DNA of 64,000 bases from Ophiura sarsii (taxonomy: Eukaryota; Echinodermata; Ophiuroidea; Amphilepidida; Ophiuridae). The position numbers and the translations under genes are program-made. The notes under the pieces were generated by a model. The model saw only the letters and a program-made list of their open reading frames with translations, ran no database searches and was not told the DNA's origin. The stretch covers positions 21,129,259 through 21,193,258 of the forward strand of contig CM069447.1 of the NCBI GenBank assembly GCA_035610835.1, written 5' to 3'. Within the stretch, counting starts at the first letter, position 1, and the number at the start of each line of letters is the position of its first letter. Shown here in pieces: positions 54,638-63,019 of this stretch.

Positions 54638-57588
54638 CTATGTTAGTCAGATAGTAAAATTCAGTGCTTCTGACAAAAATGAGATATTAGAACAGTAGGA
54701 AACTGCTAAGTCTCTGCTTTAAAATGCTTTTTGTTTGAGGTAGATTGGATTTTCGGTTCCGAAGTTATGGTCGGTGGTGTTTTGTATACATTTGTATGTA
54801 AAAAACGCTCACCCTGCGATTTTAAGCATTTTCAGTTTTAATTATTTTTTGATCAAATAATTGTAACATTTGATCAAATTTGTTTATTAAAATATTAAAA
54901 TAATTAATTGCACATCATAAATCATCAAAATTTCAAAGTCAACGTAATTTCTTATGTATTTCTTTATTTTTCTCACCCGGCTATTTTTAAGCCATTTATC
55001 TTTAAAAATCAATAAGAATGCTAATATAATTGCTATTTTCACCCAAAATGGCTCAAAATGTGTCTAAATTCATGCTATTCCATAATTGAACAACTATTTT
55101 TATCCAAAATGTCTACCTTTTTTTTCTCGCCAATTTTAATATTTTTCACACGTTTTGCACGATATCTCAAAACTAGAAAACACGCAAACTTGCAATACTG
55201 GAACCAACGTAACTCAAAAACGAAACCTTGTATCAGGGTGATATTTGGAATGGATAATAAGCTTGAATAGAGGAAGAACCCGATGAAGCCGGATTTTCAA
55301 TTTAGCTTTCCAAATTTGAATTATAATGTAAAATTACATGATTGGTCGGTTCCTGGTTATCATGGCAACCGTATAAAAAATCCGGCTTCATCGGGTCGTG
55401 CGCATTGTTCCCATGCATCATCTACCAAAGAATGGTGAACATGCAACCTTTAGTTTTCTAGTAAAGTTGGATCCCGTGTTTAGCCAATCAGAGGCCTGGA
55501 CTGGTTACCATAGCAACCAGATCAAAATACCCCCCCCCCCCCCCCCCCTTAAGCCATGATTGTGTACGTATGTTTATGGGAACCGGGACAAATTGGAGAC
55601 CAGAATTAGGGTATTTTGCAAAAACGCAATGCATTGTGCTGGTGTCTTTAAAATCTTCTTTGGGAAATGCCAAATCCTAATAATGTTTATTGAACTAGAG
55701 TACAAAGTAGTTTCAAACCAAGCTGAAACACTTTCCACGCGGCTATTTGTTTTGCTCATACAAAACAGATTTTTCAGAAACCTTTCTCAACTTTCAAGGT
55801 CTATCTCAACGATTACTGAACCAATATAAGGCATGTTTGTACTTGTTTTAATGCATTTCTCATGGCGAATCCAAAAATGGTGATGAAATTCAATAATATG
55901 TACTTATTTGAAACATTTTGTGACAATTTGGAATGCCGTATGCAGACGCCTGCCGCATGGAAAGTGTTAACACTTAACAACTTGAGTCCACTTAGTATTT
56001 GAGCAAATATTAATCACAAAATATGTGAATGTCGGTAATAACGAGGGGGTATCAAAAAGTTCTTGACATCGCCCAGAAGTGAAGGAGCTATATCGATTAA
56101 ATTGTGTCTGTGTAATCAATGGTCCTTAAAAACATTATGGTGCAAAGATGGTCTCATAAGTATGTTTACTTTTTATACAGGTGGCGCTAGATGCCAAGGC
56201 CATGTAAATCAATGACGTCTCCCAACGGTGCTGTGTACATGGTAAACGATAATGGTCCAAAAACGGATCCTTGTGGGTAGCCTTCCAGAGGAGTATGAAG
56301 TTTAGAAATTTTGTCATTTACAGAGATAAATTGAGACCTACGAGTGACAAATGACAAAATAAAATAAAACATCTGAGCCTAATATTCTTCTGGAAGGCGT
56401 CCTACAAGAATCAGTTATTGGCCATTATAATTTACCATGTACACATCACCGTTAGAAGACGTCATTGATTTACATGGCCTTGGCATCTAGCGTCCAAAAA
56501 TCAGTGGTTCGGAAGTCACATCAAAATGGTGGTCCCGTGCATCGGAAGAGCAATACCCGAGCACGTTAAAAGGTTACAGACTCTTTCGCAAAGAGTAGGG
56601 GATCATCCCGGTCTGTAGTTGTTCACACATCTAACGGAACCCAATGGAAATAAGCTTCAACGAGGCTTTCTTGGGTTATCCAGGGTCGTAAGGCCCAAAT
56701 AAAAATAAATAAAAAAGGAATACATTTTGCACTGCGTACAAAATATTGTCATCCGTTACAATACTAACCCCGCCTTCGCAATATTTGTTATTTAATTTCT
56801 CACATGCACACATGGCATTACTAACAGTACTATTCCATTGATAGTCTTGGATTACGACCGATTTTTATACTGTGTAGCTACTATCATAATACAATGTAGT
56901 AGCATCTACACACCCATTAGACAAATACCAAACATGCATGCCAGTTTCTTATACCCTAATCTTCTTATATTTAGACTAAAAAGTGCCCAACAAAGTTAGG
57001 ACTTTTTGAGAAATGAGAATTCTCGTCCCTAAGTTCGTGTAATTACATCATTTTTTCAAGCAATTTGGGCATTTTGTACTCAAAATTATTTTTGTTACCT
57101 TTGTTTAAAAGAAAAATGGGTCAAAAAGTGATTTTTGTGAATCAACATTATTGTTCGAAAATGACGCTAAATCTAGATTCTGTGATCCAGTTCTTTTCCA
57201 AAAATGTATACTTGTATATGCATTTGATTAATGGTTCAACAATAACAGTAATCACAAAATTAAAATAAAAAAAAATCTTCCTTGAAAGTCTGGCTAGCTA
57301 AATATTGTAAAGTAGAAGTTATATTTTAAGGAATGAGTAGGTACAACTAGGCTAGCTTCACCCGAACATATGGTACCAAAATATCACGGCTAAGGACTAT
57401 CTCAGTTTGTATCAAGTAATTTTTTTTTGAGCGATAACACTTCTGTTACCAAGGTACCAGATCAAAAATTCCTCCGATATTCGTATTCGTAATATTCCAT
57501 TCTGTGTATCATAATCACTCTAGGTCTTCTGATGGTATTAACAAAGCGTTTCTGTTTGGTTTTACTGGTTTTGTTTCCAAGCTTCTCG
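43613..57588 (+). CDS. SLCO/OATP organic-anion transporter, spliced gene (3' end not found)
   Basis: Eight exons give most of an organic-anion-transporting polypeptide, a 12-helix plasma-membrane carrier for bulky organic anions such as steroid conjugates and bile acids in the family at large. The hallmarks are the CGCGSVFYPPYIQ entry to helix 1, the Kazal-like cysteine-rich loop between helices 9 and 10 (exon 6), and the YKDCSCI continuation (exon 7). All joins are in frame except exon 2 to exon 3, which I could not reconcile. The final helices and the C-terminus were not found before 64000. Best fit is an SLCO4/5-like member, a weak inference. Confidence 0.85.
45420..45515. repeat. Short hairpin element in SLCO intron 1
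   Basis: CATACTCCCCCTGTGGAAG and CTTCCACAGGGAGTGTGAAT face each other over a 17-bp loop, and ATTCCATTT / AAATGGGAT extend the arms. Confidence 0.65.
45618..45906 (+). CDS. SLCO exon 2: extracellular loop and helix 4 region
   Basis: Acceptor TTTTCCCTCTAG; the G left over from exon 1 plus AT gives Asp, then DFMCHATGFEPTDSGITD. A Thr/Asp-rich loop precedes LLVGRAVFGVGQSLFYPIML and SYLDDIVQRD, which is the G-x-x-x-x-Y-x-D-D motif common to OATPs. The 3' limit is uncertain: GG|GTACTA (exon end 45906) is phase 2, while the next acceptor needs phase 1. No other GT near the end gives phase 1. Confidence 0.75.
46020..46275. repeat. Palindrome cluster 2 (CCAGTATCG/CGATACTGG)
   Basis: Seven units in SLCO intron 2, spaced about 33-40 bp. 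The cleanest are CCAGTATCGGTCGATACTGG (46022) and CCAGTATCGGACGATACTGG (46177). The right edge reads GTCCAGAATCTGGGAC and AAAGTACACTTTTTCC, matching edges of the other clusters in reverse. Confidence 0.85.
46845..47054. mobile_element. MITE family A copy in SLCO intron 2
   Basis: TTAA precedes CACTTTCCACTTTACC; interior matches family A (AGGATCACTGCACCAATA etc.). The right end is replaced by a (TAA)n microsatellite at 47055-47087. Confidence 0.65.
47055..47160. repeat. (TAA)n run and SINE-like tail
   Basis: About nine TAA units, then TTCTTATATAGCGCAATTAC and CTCAAGGCGCTTTACAAAG, a motif common at the ends of short interspersed repeats in marine invertebrates. Confidence 0.5.
47160..48900. 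other. SLCO intron 2, remainder
   Basis: No exon seen. GCCTTGGTGTAAGA (47786) and TCTTACACCAAGG (47909) form a large inverted pair. 48232-48300 shares sequence with 21690-21765. 48710-48780 contains GGTTATCC/GGATAACC blocks. Confidence 0.45.
48920..49222 (+). CDS. SLCO exon 3: helices 5-6 region
   Basis: Acceptor ACACTTTCACAG, donor CAAAG|GTACTA, phase 1-1. Encodes GIWIASFIGPFVGIALGGYI, then YYVDFDRI, WIGAWWVGFVASGIGLLILA and a basic/acidic loop ending LIGWRQKF. LGP/IGP-x-x-G-x-x-L-G-G followed by W-x-G-A-W-W is the signature of this OATP segment. Confidence 0.9.
49319..49395 (+). repeat. tRNA-like A-box sequence
   Basis: AATGGCTCAGCTGGTAAAGT has a good A box, but no clear B box follows at the right distance. 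Probably a tRNA relic. Confidence 0.25.
49677..49891. mobile_element. MITE family A, intact copy
   Basis: TTAA on both sides (49673, 49892). Ends CACTTTCCACGCGGC and GCTGCGTGGGAAGTG. 215 bp. Confidence 0.8.
49945..50025 (+). pseudogene. Degenerate copy of SLCO exon 4 start
   Basis: TTTATGCTTCAG then AATTTGGTTCAGAAT closely copies the acceptor and first codons of exon 4 at 50150. A deletion or stop (AGAATAAAGACG) then breaks the frame, and the copy fades after TTTATAATGATATAA. Confidence 0.7.
50162..50326 (+). CDS. SLCO exon 4: helix 7 region
   Basis: Acceptor TTATGTTTCAG, donor ATACG|GTGAGT, phase 1-1. Encodes EFGSEFKRIVTNPFIMFYTL, then WSIANVAIPGILGTLIFKYA and AYGFTPTFIAQIYG. N-P-x-x-x-x-x-L followed by the helix and Y-G-x-x-x-x-x-A is the usual OATP pattern after the central loop. 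Confidence 0.9.
50478..50553 (+). pseudogene. Duplicate of SLCO exon 4 end
   Basis: GTGAAGTATGCATCGGTTGC onward reads KYASVAYGFSPVGLSQIHG and is followed by a GTAAGT donor, paralogous to KYAVVAYGFTPTFIAQIYG plus GTGAGT of exon 4. The following intron also matches for about 100 bases (TTGCTGGTT, TTTCATCAA). Either a broken duplicate or an alternative exon; frame upstream is open but does not resemble exon 4. Confidence 0.65.
50936..51167 (+). CDS. SLCO exon 5: helices 8-9 region
   Basis: Acceptor GCATATTGACAG, donor AATGG|GTAAGC, phase 1 in and phase 2 out. Encodes VVFAPATIIGITISAVISHY, VVNLRRSCMILVVIVVILIG and an extracellular start with GCENQPIGG. The A-P-A-x-x-x-G-x-x-x-x-G helix followed by a basic turn is characteristic. 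A family A MITE begins 26 bases after the exon. Confidence 0.9.
51193..51421. mobile_element. MITE family A in SLCO intron 5
   Basis: TTAA at 51189 and 51422. Ends CAATTTCAACGCGGC and CCACGTGAGATTG. Immediately followed by a large foldback (51430-51765). Confidence 0.7.
51430..51830. repeat. Large foldback and partial family A copy
   Basis: Arms of about 150 bp pair around 51605: AACATGCAATTTT with AAAATTGCATGTT, and AGTCCCGGTGTCGATGA with TCATCGACACCGGGACT. To its right, 51770-51830 repeats the right end of family A (GTCGTCTGCAGACGCTTGCC). Confidence 0.7.
51835..52760. other. SLCO intron 5, remainder
   Basis: An inverted pair TTGAGGCCCCTAGA/TCTAAAAGAGGGTTAAGTCAC and GTGACTTAACCCTCTTTTAG (near 51966-51990 and 52182) forms a hairpin. 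No exon. Confidence 0.45.
52766..52901 (+). CDS. SLCO exon 6: Kazal-like extracellular loop
   Basis: Acceptor CATACCTGCAG, donor TTGTG|GTATGA, phase 2 in and phase 0 out. Encodes SCNNDCACSENVFEPVCGTD followed by SVTYLSPCLAGC. The C-x3-C-x-C ... PVCG-x-D-x-x-x-Y-x-S-PC-x-AGC cysteine pattern is the OATP Kazal module and fixes the family. Confidence 0.95.
53152..53505. repeat. TIR element in SLCO intron 6
   Basis: GTATAGATGAGGTGAC at the left and GTCACCTCACCTATAC at the right; further in, TTACAAATGGGACACCCTCTG pairs with CAGAGGGCGCCCTAAATG. About 350 bp, non-coding. Confidence 0.55.
53586..53761 (+). CDS. SLCO exon 7: loop end and helix 10
   Basis: Acceptor TATATACAG, donor CTTCG|GTAAGA, phase 0 in and phase 2 out. 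Encodes AYKDCSCINPGDEARSMATS, then GLCEFQCSSFKLYLFIGTTA and a helix ending LVLVLR. Remaining Kazal-loop cysteines (C-S-C-I ... C-x3-C) are present. Confidence 0.95.
55728..55966. mobile_element. MITE family A in SLCO intron 7
   Basis: Ends ACACTTTCCACGCGGC and GCCGCATGGAAAGTG; right flank TTAA (55967), left flank changed to TGAA. Confidence 0.75.
56175..56480. mobile_element. Inverted pair of reverse transcriptase fragments
   Basis: The minus strand (about 56186-56370) encodes LEGYPQGSVFGPLSFTMYTA then PLGDVIDLHGL, the LINE RT motif B region (pattern V-P-Q-G-S-V-L-G-P). The plus strand (about 56388-56485) carries a decayed copy (EGVLQESVIGHYN). The two face each other as a palindrome ending in CCAAGGCCATGTAAATCAAT and its complement. 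Confidence 0.7.
56530..56718 (+). mobile_element. LINE 3' end fragment
   Basis: AACGGAACCCAATGGAAATAA, then GGCTTTCTTGGGTTATCCAG and GGCCCAAATAAAAATAAATA, followed by an A-rich tail. This has the look of a non-LTR 3' end with terminal AAATAAA units. Confidence 0.45.
57524..57588 (+). CDS. SLCO exon 8: short exon, helix 11 start
   Basis: Acceptor TAATCACTCTAG, donor CTCG|GTGAGT, phase 2 in and phase 1 out. Encodes RSSDGINKAFLFGFTGFVSK then LLG. In OATPs the V-L-R-x-V-x-x-x-x-K-x-x-A-x-G segment follows helix 10 exactly here. No matching next exon was found to 64000. Confidence 0.8.
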
Positions 57589-57847
57589 GTGAGTTCTTTT
57601 CGCATCATGCGTTTTCTTAGACTACAAGAAGTACTGAATTAAACTACTACGCATAGCTCATGCGTATCAGTTCCTGGCTCAGGTGGTGTATATGCTGGCC
57701 AATTCAGAATCAATAACCCGTACATAAAATCTTGAGATATCTGCATTTAGCAGGCAACTTCCTTCCACTTGGTTTGATACCTCATTAATTAAAAGGCAAT
57801 AGCCTTTGGATTTGGTTGACCGCAGCCACATAAGAAGTTTGGGACAA

Positions 57848-58108
57848 TGTGTACTTTAGATCCCAGATTCTGGACTGTACTGTTATCGTCCGATACTGGT
57901 ACAAAGCCAGTGTTCCAGTATCGGACGATACTAGAACGAAATTATGTACAAGTACACTATTGGCAGCGCGTGTACCAGCATCATCCAGTACTGGAACACA
58001 CAATTTGGTGTTATAGTATCGGACGATACTGGAGAATTAAATTATACCAGGAACGAGCGATATTGGCCAATATTATGTACTAGTATCGTGCGAACCTGAA
58101 GTACACTT
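57848..58108. repeat. Palindrome cluster 3 (CCAGTATCG/CGATACTGG)
   Basis: Flanked by GTGTACTTTAGATCC and GAAGTACACTTTCCC. Six to seven decayed units; CCAGTATCGGACGATACTAG (57916) and TAGTATCGGACGATACTGG (58014) are the clearest. Left edge GATTCTGGACTGTAC as in cluster 1. Confidence 0.75.
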
Positions 58109-58119
58109 TCCCTTGCCTT

Positions 58120-59370
58120 GTAACATCAAGGTAATATGATGATAGTCGCAAAGTTAGTATTATGAATGAACATACGTTTAACACAGACATTCTGAGAAAA
58201 CCATGCAGTATTGCAAAATCCAGGAAAAGAGGGGTCAGCATTTTTTACTCATACTATGAAGTTTTGTTGTGTTCCTCAAAGCATTCATGAATATCAGTAT
58301 GAAAAATCCCCCCTTAGGAGATATACTAGCCCCTCAAAACGAGGCTAAAATAGCCCCGTTGAAAAACTTGATAATAATGAATTTAGGAGACATTTGTTGC
58401 TATGTTTATAACAATGAAGGTACCTTTAATCACTTTCTCTTTTCGTACATCTGATGTGACATCTTTCTACTATTCAAAAATACACAAAACAACTAAAAAA
58501 TATTTTGGAATGTTCCATTATGAAGAATAGGGGTGGTGCTACTTTTCATGGTTTTAGAAATATCTCAAAAGTGTGATTTTTCACCGTTTTCATTTAAAAA
58601 ACAAACAATGTTCATATATTTTAATTTTTTTAATATTTGCGCCATGTACTACCCTATTATTATTGTTTTAAAAATGCATTTCAAATAATGGTGCCATGAT
58701 GAGTATTTTGATCACATGACATTAATGAAGGTACACTTTTGTATTTTCAGCAAATATTATAATGTATTTGATGCCCATTTCCCCTTCCATATTGACTTGT
58801 TTTGAACCATTGTCAAACAAATTGTTCCCCCATTTTTAGTTTCCCACTCAGTCCAATAAACTCATCATTTGACCGGCTCACTCGTGTAACCATTTTAAAT
58901 GGTTTAACCCTCTTAAAAGAGGGTTATTCCATTATTTTTATAGGGAATTCACAATTTACATAGCATTTTAAACTTTAATGTGGCACCGAATAATACACAA
59001 GTTGTTTTTACTTGAACCATATGAATACACATGGGTATGCTTATTGTATGCAGGCTCAAACACATGACCATACAAGGTTGATACCATTATTACGTAGGGG
59101 TGTATGTCCTATAATGGTTATACATTTGACGCATTTAATAAAGCTTGTACAAAGTAGAACATATACTAATTAGTCATATTCAGTATTCATTCTTTAATCT
59201 GAGCATTGTTAATGAGCAGACTAAAACTTATAGTCAAATTAAGAGCATTCCATTATATAAGAGGGGTGTTTATTTGCCTTTATCACCTTTTCTGTGTTCC
59301 TATTATACCTTCTTTGTGCATTTTCATGAATTGTACCGTACTTTATATCTTGCTTTGTCAGTACTCAGCA
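58120..59370. other. Noncoding stretch
   Basis: No SLCO exon found. AT-rich, with AAAGAGGGTTA/TAACCCTC inverted bases near 58905-58925. Confidence 0.45.
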
Positions 59371-59371
59371 A

Positions 59372-59440
59372 TGGGGTGGGTGGGGTGGGGTGGGTGGGGT
59401 GGGGTGGGTGTTGTGGTGTGGGGTGGGTGTTGTGGGGTGT
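59372..59440. repeat. GGGGTGGGT minisatellite
   Basis: Consecutive GGGGTGGGTG-type units, G-rich on the plus strand; could form quadruplex structures. Confidence 0.8.
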
Positions 59441-59514
59441 CGAAAACATTGGCTGATGATGCTACTCAGTGATAATCCTTACAGGTATAGTTTCGGCTCT
59501 GCAGCAATAGCTCA

Positions 59515-60470
59515 CGGGTGTGTATATAACAAAGACCTAAGACCTAGAAAACAAAGACCTAAGACCCTAGGGAGTGTATAAAACAAAGACCTAGAAAACA
59601 AAGACCTAAGACCCTAGGGTGTGTATAAAACAAAGACCAAGAAAACAAATACCTAAGACCCTCGGGTGTGTATAAAACAAAGACCTAGAAAACAAAGACC
59701 TAAGACCCTAGGTGTGTATAAAACAAAGACATTAGACAAAATTATGAGTTACTGCCAATCCCTTATAGTATACCTTAATATATGAGTACCCAACCCCCTC
59801 CCCAGTAAATTGAAGTCAAGTAGGCCTAGTTATACATTAATACGTGAATATATCCCCCCTCGCGGTAAAAATTTGAAGTGAAGTAGTACACATGCTCGCA
59901 AGTGTTACGAAATTGCAGTAAAGATTGTTTTAAAAAGTCCCTTTGCCCATCCCTAGTAGAAAACAAAGACCCTAGGGTGTGTATAAAACAAGACCCTAGG
60001 GTGTCTATAAAACAAAGACCTTAGACAAAATTATGAGTTACTGCCAATCCCTATAGTATACCTTAATATATGAGTACCCAACCTCCCCCACCGGTAAATT
60101 GAAGTCAATACTCCTCCCCCCCCCCCCCCCCCCCCCCCGGTAAAAATTGAAGTGAAGTAGTACTCTGCGCGCAAATGTTAAGAAATTGCAACAAAGATTT
60201 AATTGTTTAAAAAAGGTTCCTTTGCAAAATTATGAGTTACTGCCAATCACTATAGTATACCCTAATATATGAGTACCCTCCCCCCCCCCCCCACCGGTAA
60301 GCAGTGTACTACTTCACTTCATTTTTTACCGGGGGGGGGGGGGGGGTATTCACATATTAAGGTATAACTACTTGACTTAATTTTACCGGTGGGTGGGTAC
60401 TTATATATTAAGGTATACTATAGGGATCGGCAGTAACTCATAATTTTGTCTAAGGTCTTTGTTTTATACA
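59515..60470. repeat. Tandem and inverted repeats next to the assembly gap
   Basis: Units containing AAAACAAAGACCTA and AGACCCTAGGGTGTGTATAA are repeated at 59530-59730 and 59960-60025. The block AAAATTATGAGTTACTGCCA occurs at about 59740, 60028 and 60226 and inverted at 60435 (TGGCAGTAACTCATAATTTT region). Poly-C (about 60114-60138) and poly-G (about 60332-60347) runs lie between. Confidence 0.75.
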
Positions 60471-60570
60471 NNNNNNNNNNNNNNNNNNNNNNNNNNNNNN
60501 NNNNNNNNNNNNNNNNNNNNNNNNNNNNNNNNNNNNNNNNNNNNNNNNNNNNNNNNNNNNNNNNNNNNNN
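60471..60570. other. Assembly gap (100 N)
   Basis: Exactly 100 N, a placeholder of unknown true length. It starts inside the inverted AAAGACCTTAGAC repeat, which probably caused the break. Confidence 0.99.
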
Positions 60571-61725
60571 CCCAATATGAAAAATGAAGCAACGCCGGCC
60601 ACTGTTTATTCCATAATGGGGTCTTTACATTAGTCTAACCATGACTGTCTACGTCTTCCACCAAGGATATACCTCATTTTAACAGAATGAAATCGTCACA
60701 AAGTAATACACTTCTTAATATATATCTAATAGGAAAATGAAATATTTGCGACCATGTAAATTTCACATATCTTTGCTTGTTGCGAAAGGTTCATGCACGT
60801 GAATACTTCATGAAAACTTTGCCCGGGTTTGGGGACACAGACCCTAAGTCGAGCCTGTTATGCTTAGTTATGGATTTGTCGCAAATGATAGTATCCCAGA
60901 CCCACAATTGTAATATGTTTAACAAATTTACCATTGTAAAAATGGTGTCTTGACGACTTTTTGAAGTCATGTCTTTCAAATGAATGTGTCTTAAACAATA
61001 AAAAAACTTAGCAAAATATTTGGCTTAAGACACGAGCCAAAACATGTCAGGTGAAGCCAGTTTTTCTCCATTAAAACACGAGTCACGTCTCTATGCAAAA
61101 CATAGTAAACTGTGTCTCTCTGCCTGCTTTTAAAACTGCTCTCCGCCTCCATCTCTATACATAGCCTGGTGTCTCTTTGTTTCATGTGGGCGGGTGGGGT
61201 GGGTTTGGATGGGGGGGGGGGGGGGGGGGGTGTTGCATTGCGTATTATTTTTGTGTGTCTATGTTTTCTTTGTTTGTTTGATGTTTGGGCATCCCTTTAA
61301 TTTAGTGCTTATGTCACTATTGGGTTTGTCCTGGCTGTTTTGCCAATTGTTATAAATAAATAAATAAATGTCCATGCAAGACACGTCTAAAATGTAAGAC
61401 ATGTCTATTGAAGCCAATTTTGAGACATATCTTGAGTTTGTGTCTCTGGCAAGACATAACTTTCCTGAAGACGTGTCTCATATATGTCCCAATTGCCCTA
61501 TGCGTCGTCTTGGCTCGTGTCTTCAGCTAAATATTTTGTTTTTTATTGTTTAAGACACGTTTATTTGCAAGACATGACTTCAAAAGGTAGCCAAGACACC
61601 ATTTTTACAGTGAAGTTGGTGTTTTCTGTTGGGGGTCCAGTATACTGCATTTAGCAAATGATATCCAAGAGCCAAGCGAAAGTTTGAGCCAAATAAGGTT
61701 TTTGCCTTGAAGTAACATTAGGCTA
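60571..61725. repeat. Noncoding stretch with AAGACACG/CGTGTCTT repeats
   Basis: TTAAACAATAAAAAA near 60990 and TTTTTTATTGTTTAA near 61540, with CAAAATATTTGGCT and AGCTAAATATTTTGT, form the arms of a large foldback of about 650 bp. A poly-G run lies near 61211-61230. Confidence 0.55.
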
Positions 61726-61731
61726 TATTAA

Positions 61732-61939
61732 CACTTTCCACTCGATAAATGTTCCAAAATGTCAGAATTATTGAATTTCATTACCATATTTGAAATCACC
61801 ATGAGAAATGCATTGACATAAGTACAAACATGCCCGGTATTGGTTCAGTAATCCTTGAGATAGACTTTAAAAATTGGGAAAGGTTTCTAAAAAATCTGTT
61901 TTGTATATTATGGTAAAACTAATAGCCGCGGAGAAAGTG
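61732..61939 (-). mobile_element. MITE family A, reverse copy
   Basis: TTAA at 61728 and 61940. Reads as the reverse complement of the other copies (CCTTGAGATAGACTTTAAAA against TCAAGGTCTATCTCAAGG-type sequence). 208 bp. Confidence 0.8.
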
Positions 61940-62136
61940 TTAAATGTTGAGTGACATGACATTCGATCATGAGTTTTTTCCGTTATACGCGAGAGTGACA
62001 TTTTTAAGGGCTCAAATTGAATGTATGGAGCTTCTGTGCAGCTGCATACGATAGAATGAGACACAATTTATTCATAATTATGATCTGGAAAGTATAATTT
62101 AATTCATGGCATTGATCATTTGAATGAAACGATATA

Positions 62137-63017
62137 CAGGCTGTAACAAAAAAAAGTTATACAGTTTTGAAAAAAAATATTAAAAATATCTCCCGTAGAA
62201 TTTCTGTTTTGAGTTTTGATGGTATGCAAGGGGAATTTTCGAATAAGCTTTGATTCATGACAATCGATGGTCGGTAAGCAGATATATGATCAATTGTCTA
62301 AAGTAGTCATGAAATCACCTGAGCCACTTTGGTTTAATCAATGGTAAAAACCACTGGGATGAATATGAATGGAATCGAACCAGGAACATAGCAGTAGAGC
62401 GCTCTTGTTAGACAACAAGGGTTCATTTCAAGTGGTTAAAAGTATTACAAAGAAGGTAGCCTAAGGTCTTTACAAAGATCTGTAATGTGGGGTAGAATTA
62501 AACCCATCCCTATACTAAAAGCATGGCTGCCGCTCAACAAGTGCCCCCAATTTACAATGGAAGAACGAGTTTTTATGGTTGTAAACAGAACTTTAGAATG
62601 TTAATGATTGAGACAGTCTTTGTGCTTACTGTTTGCTCAGGAGGAATAATGAGCTATTAGTTTATTTATGAACTTCAAATAAATTTGTCAAGATATTTTA
62701 TGAATTTATTGATTAAAATGAAATACAAATATTTGAAAATAATTATATTGTCCTCTTTAATGTTCCTTGTATGATACCCTAACCATTTAATTTATGCAAG
62801 CAAGATTGTATGATATTGTGAAAGTGGCCCAACCCGATTTCTAGACGACTTAGACTAGTCATAACTTTTAAACGCAAGTAGTTCAAAAGACCAAATAAAA
62901 TCATTCTAGTAGCCAAAACGGAACTTAACACAGAGTGTAAAAGATTTTGACATTGCATGATTTTAACATTGGGTTAAAAATAAAATTGCGATTGTATAAC
63001 TTTTTTGTTATAGTCTG
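62137..63017. mobile_element. TA-flanked element (family D), copy 3, about 200 bp longer
   Basis: Ends CAGGCTGTAACAAAAAAAAG and TTTTTTGTTATAGTCTG with TA flanks. Against copies 1 and 2 it carries an extra segment at about 62458-62695 (CTGTAATGTGGGGTAGAATT and onward), either an insertion here or sequence lost from the others. Confidence 0.8.
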
Positions 63018-63019
63018 TA

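Larger units (their letters stand above)
53770..57520. other. SLCO intron 7 with simple repeats
   Basis: Contains a 38-base poly-G run (about 54599-54636), a poly-C run (about 55531-55548), an inverted pair AAGCCGGATTTT / AATCCGGCTTCATCGGGT (55286, 55378), a family A MITE and reverse-transcriptase relics listed separately. No coding exon seen. Confidence 0.5.

Noticed and set aside
39530..60470. CRISPR-like arrays in the regularly spaced palindromes or minisatellites
   Set aside because: Eukaryotic context, imperfect repeats, no unique-length spacers and no cas genes.
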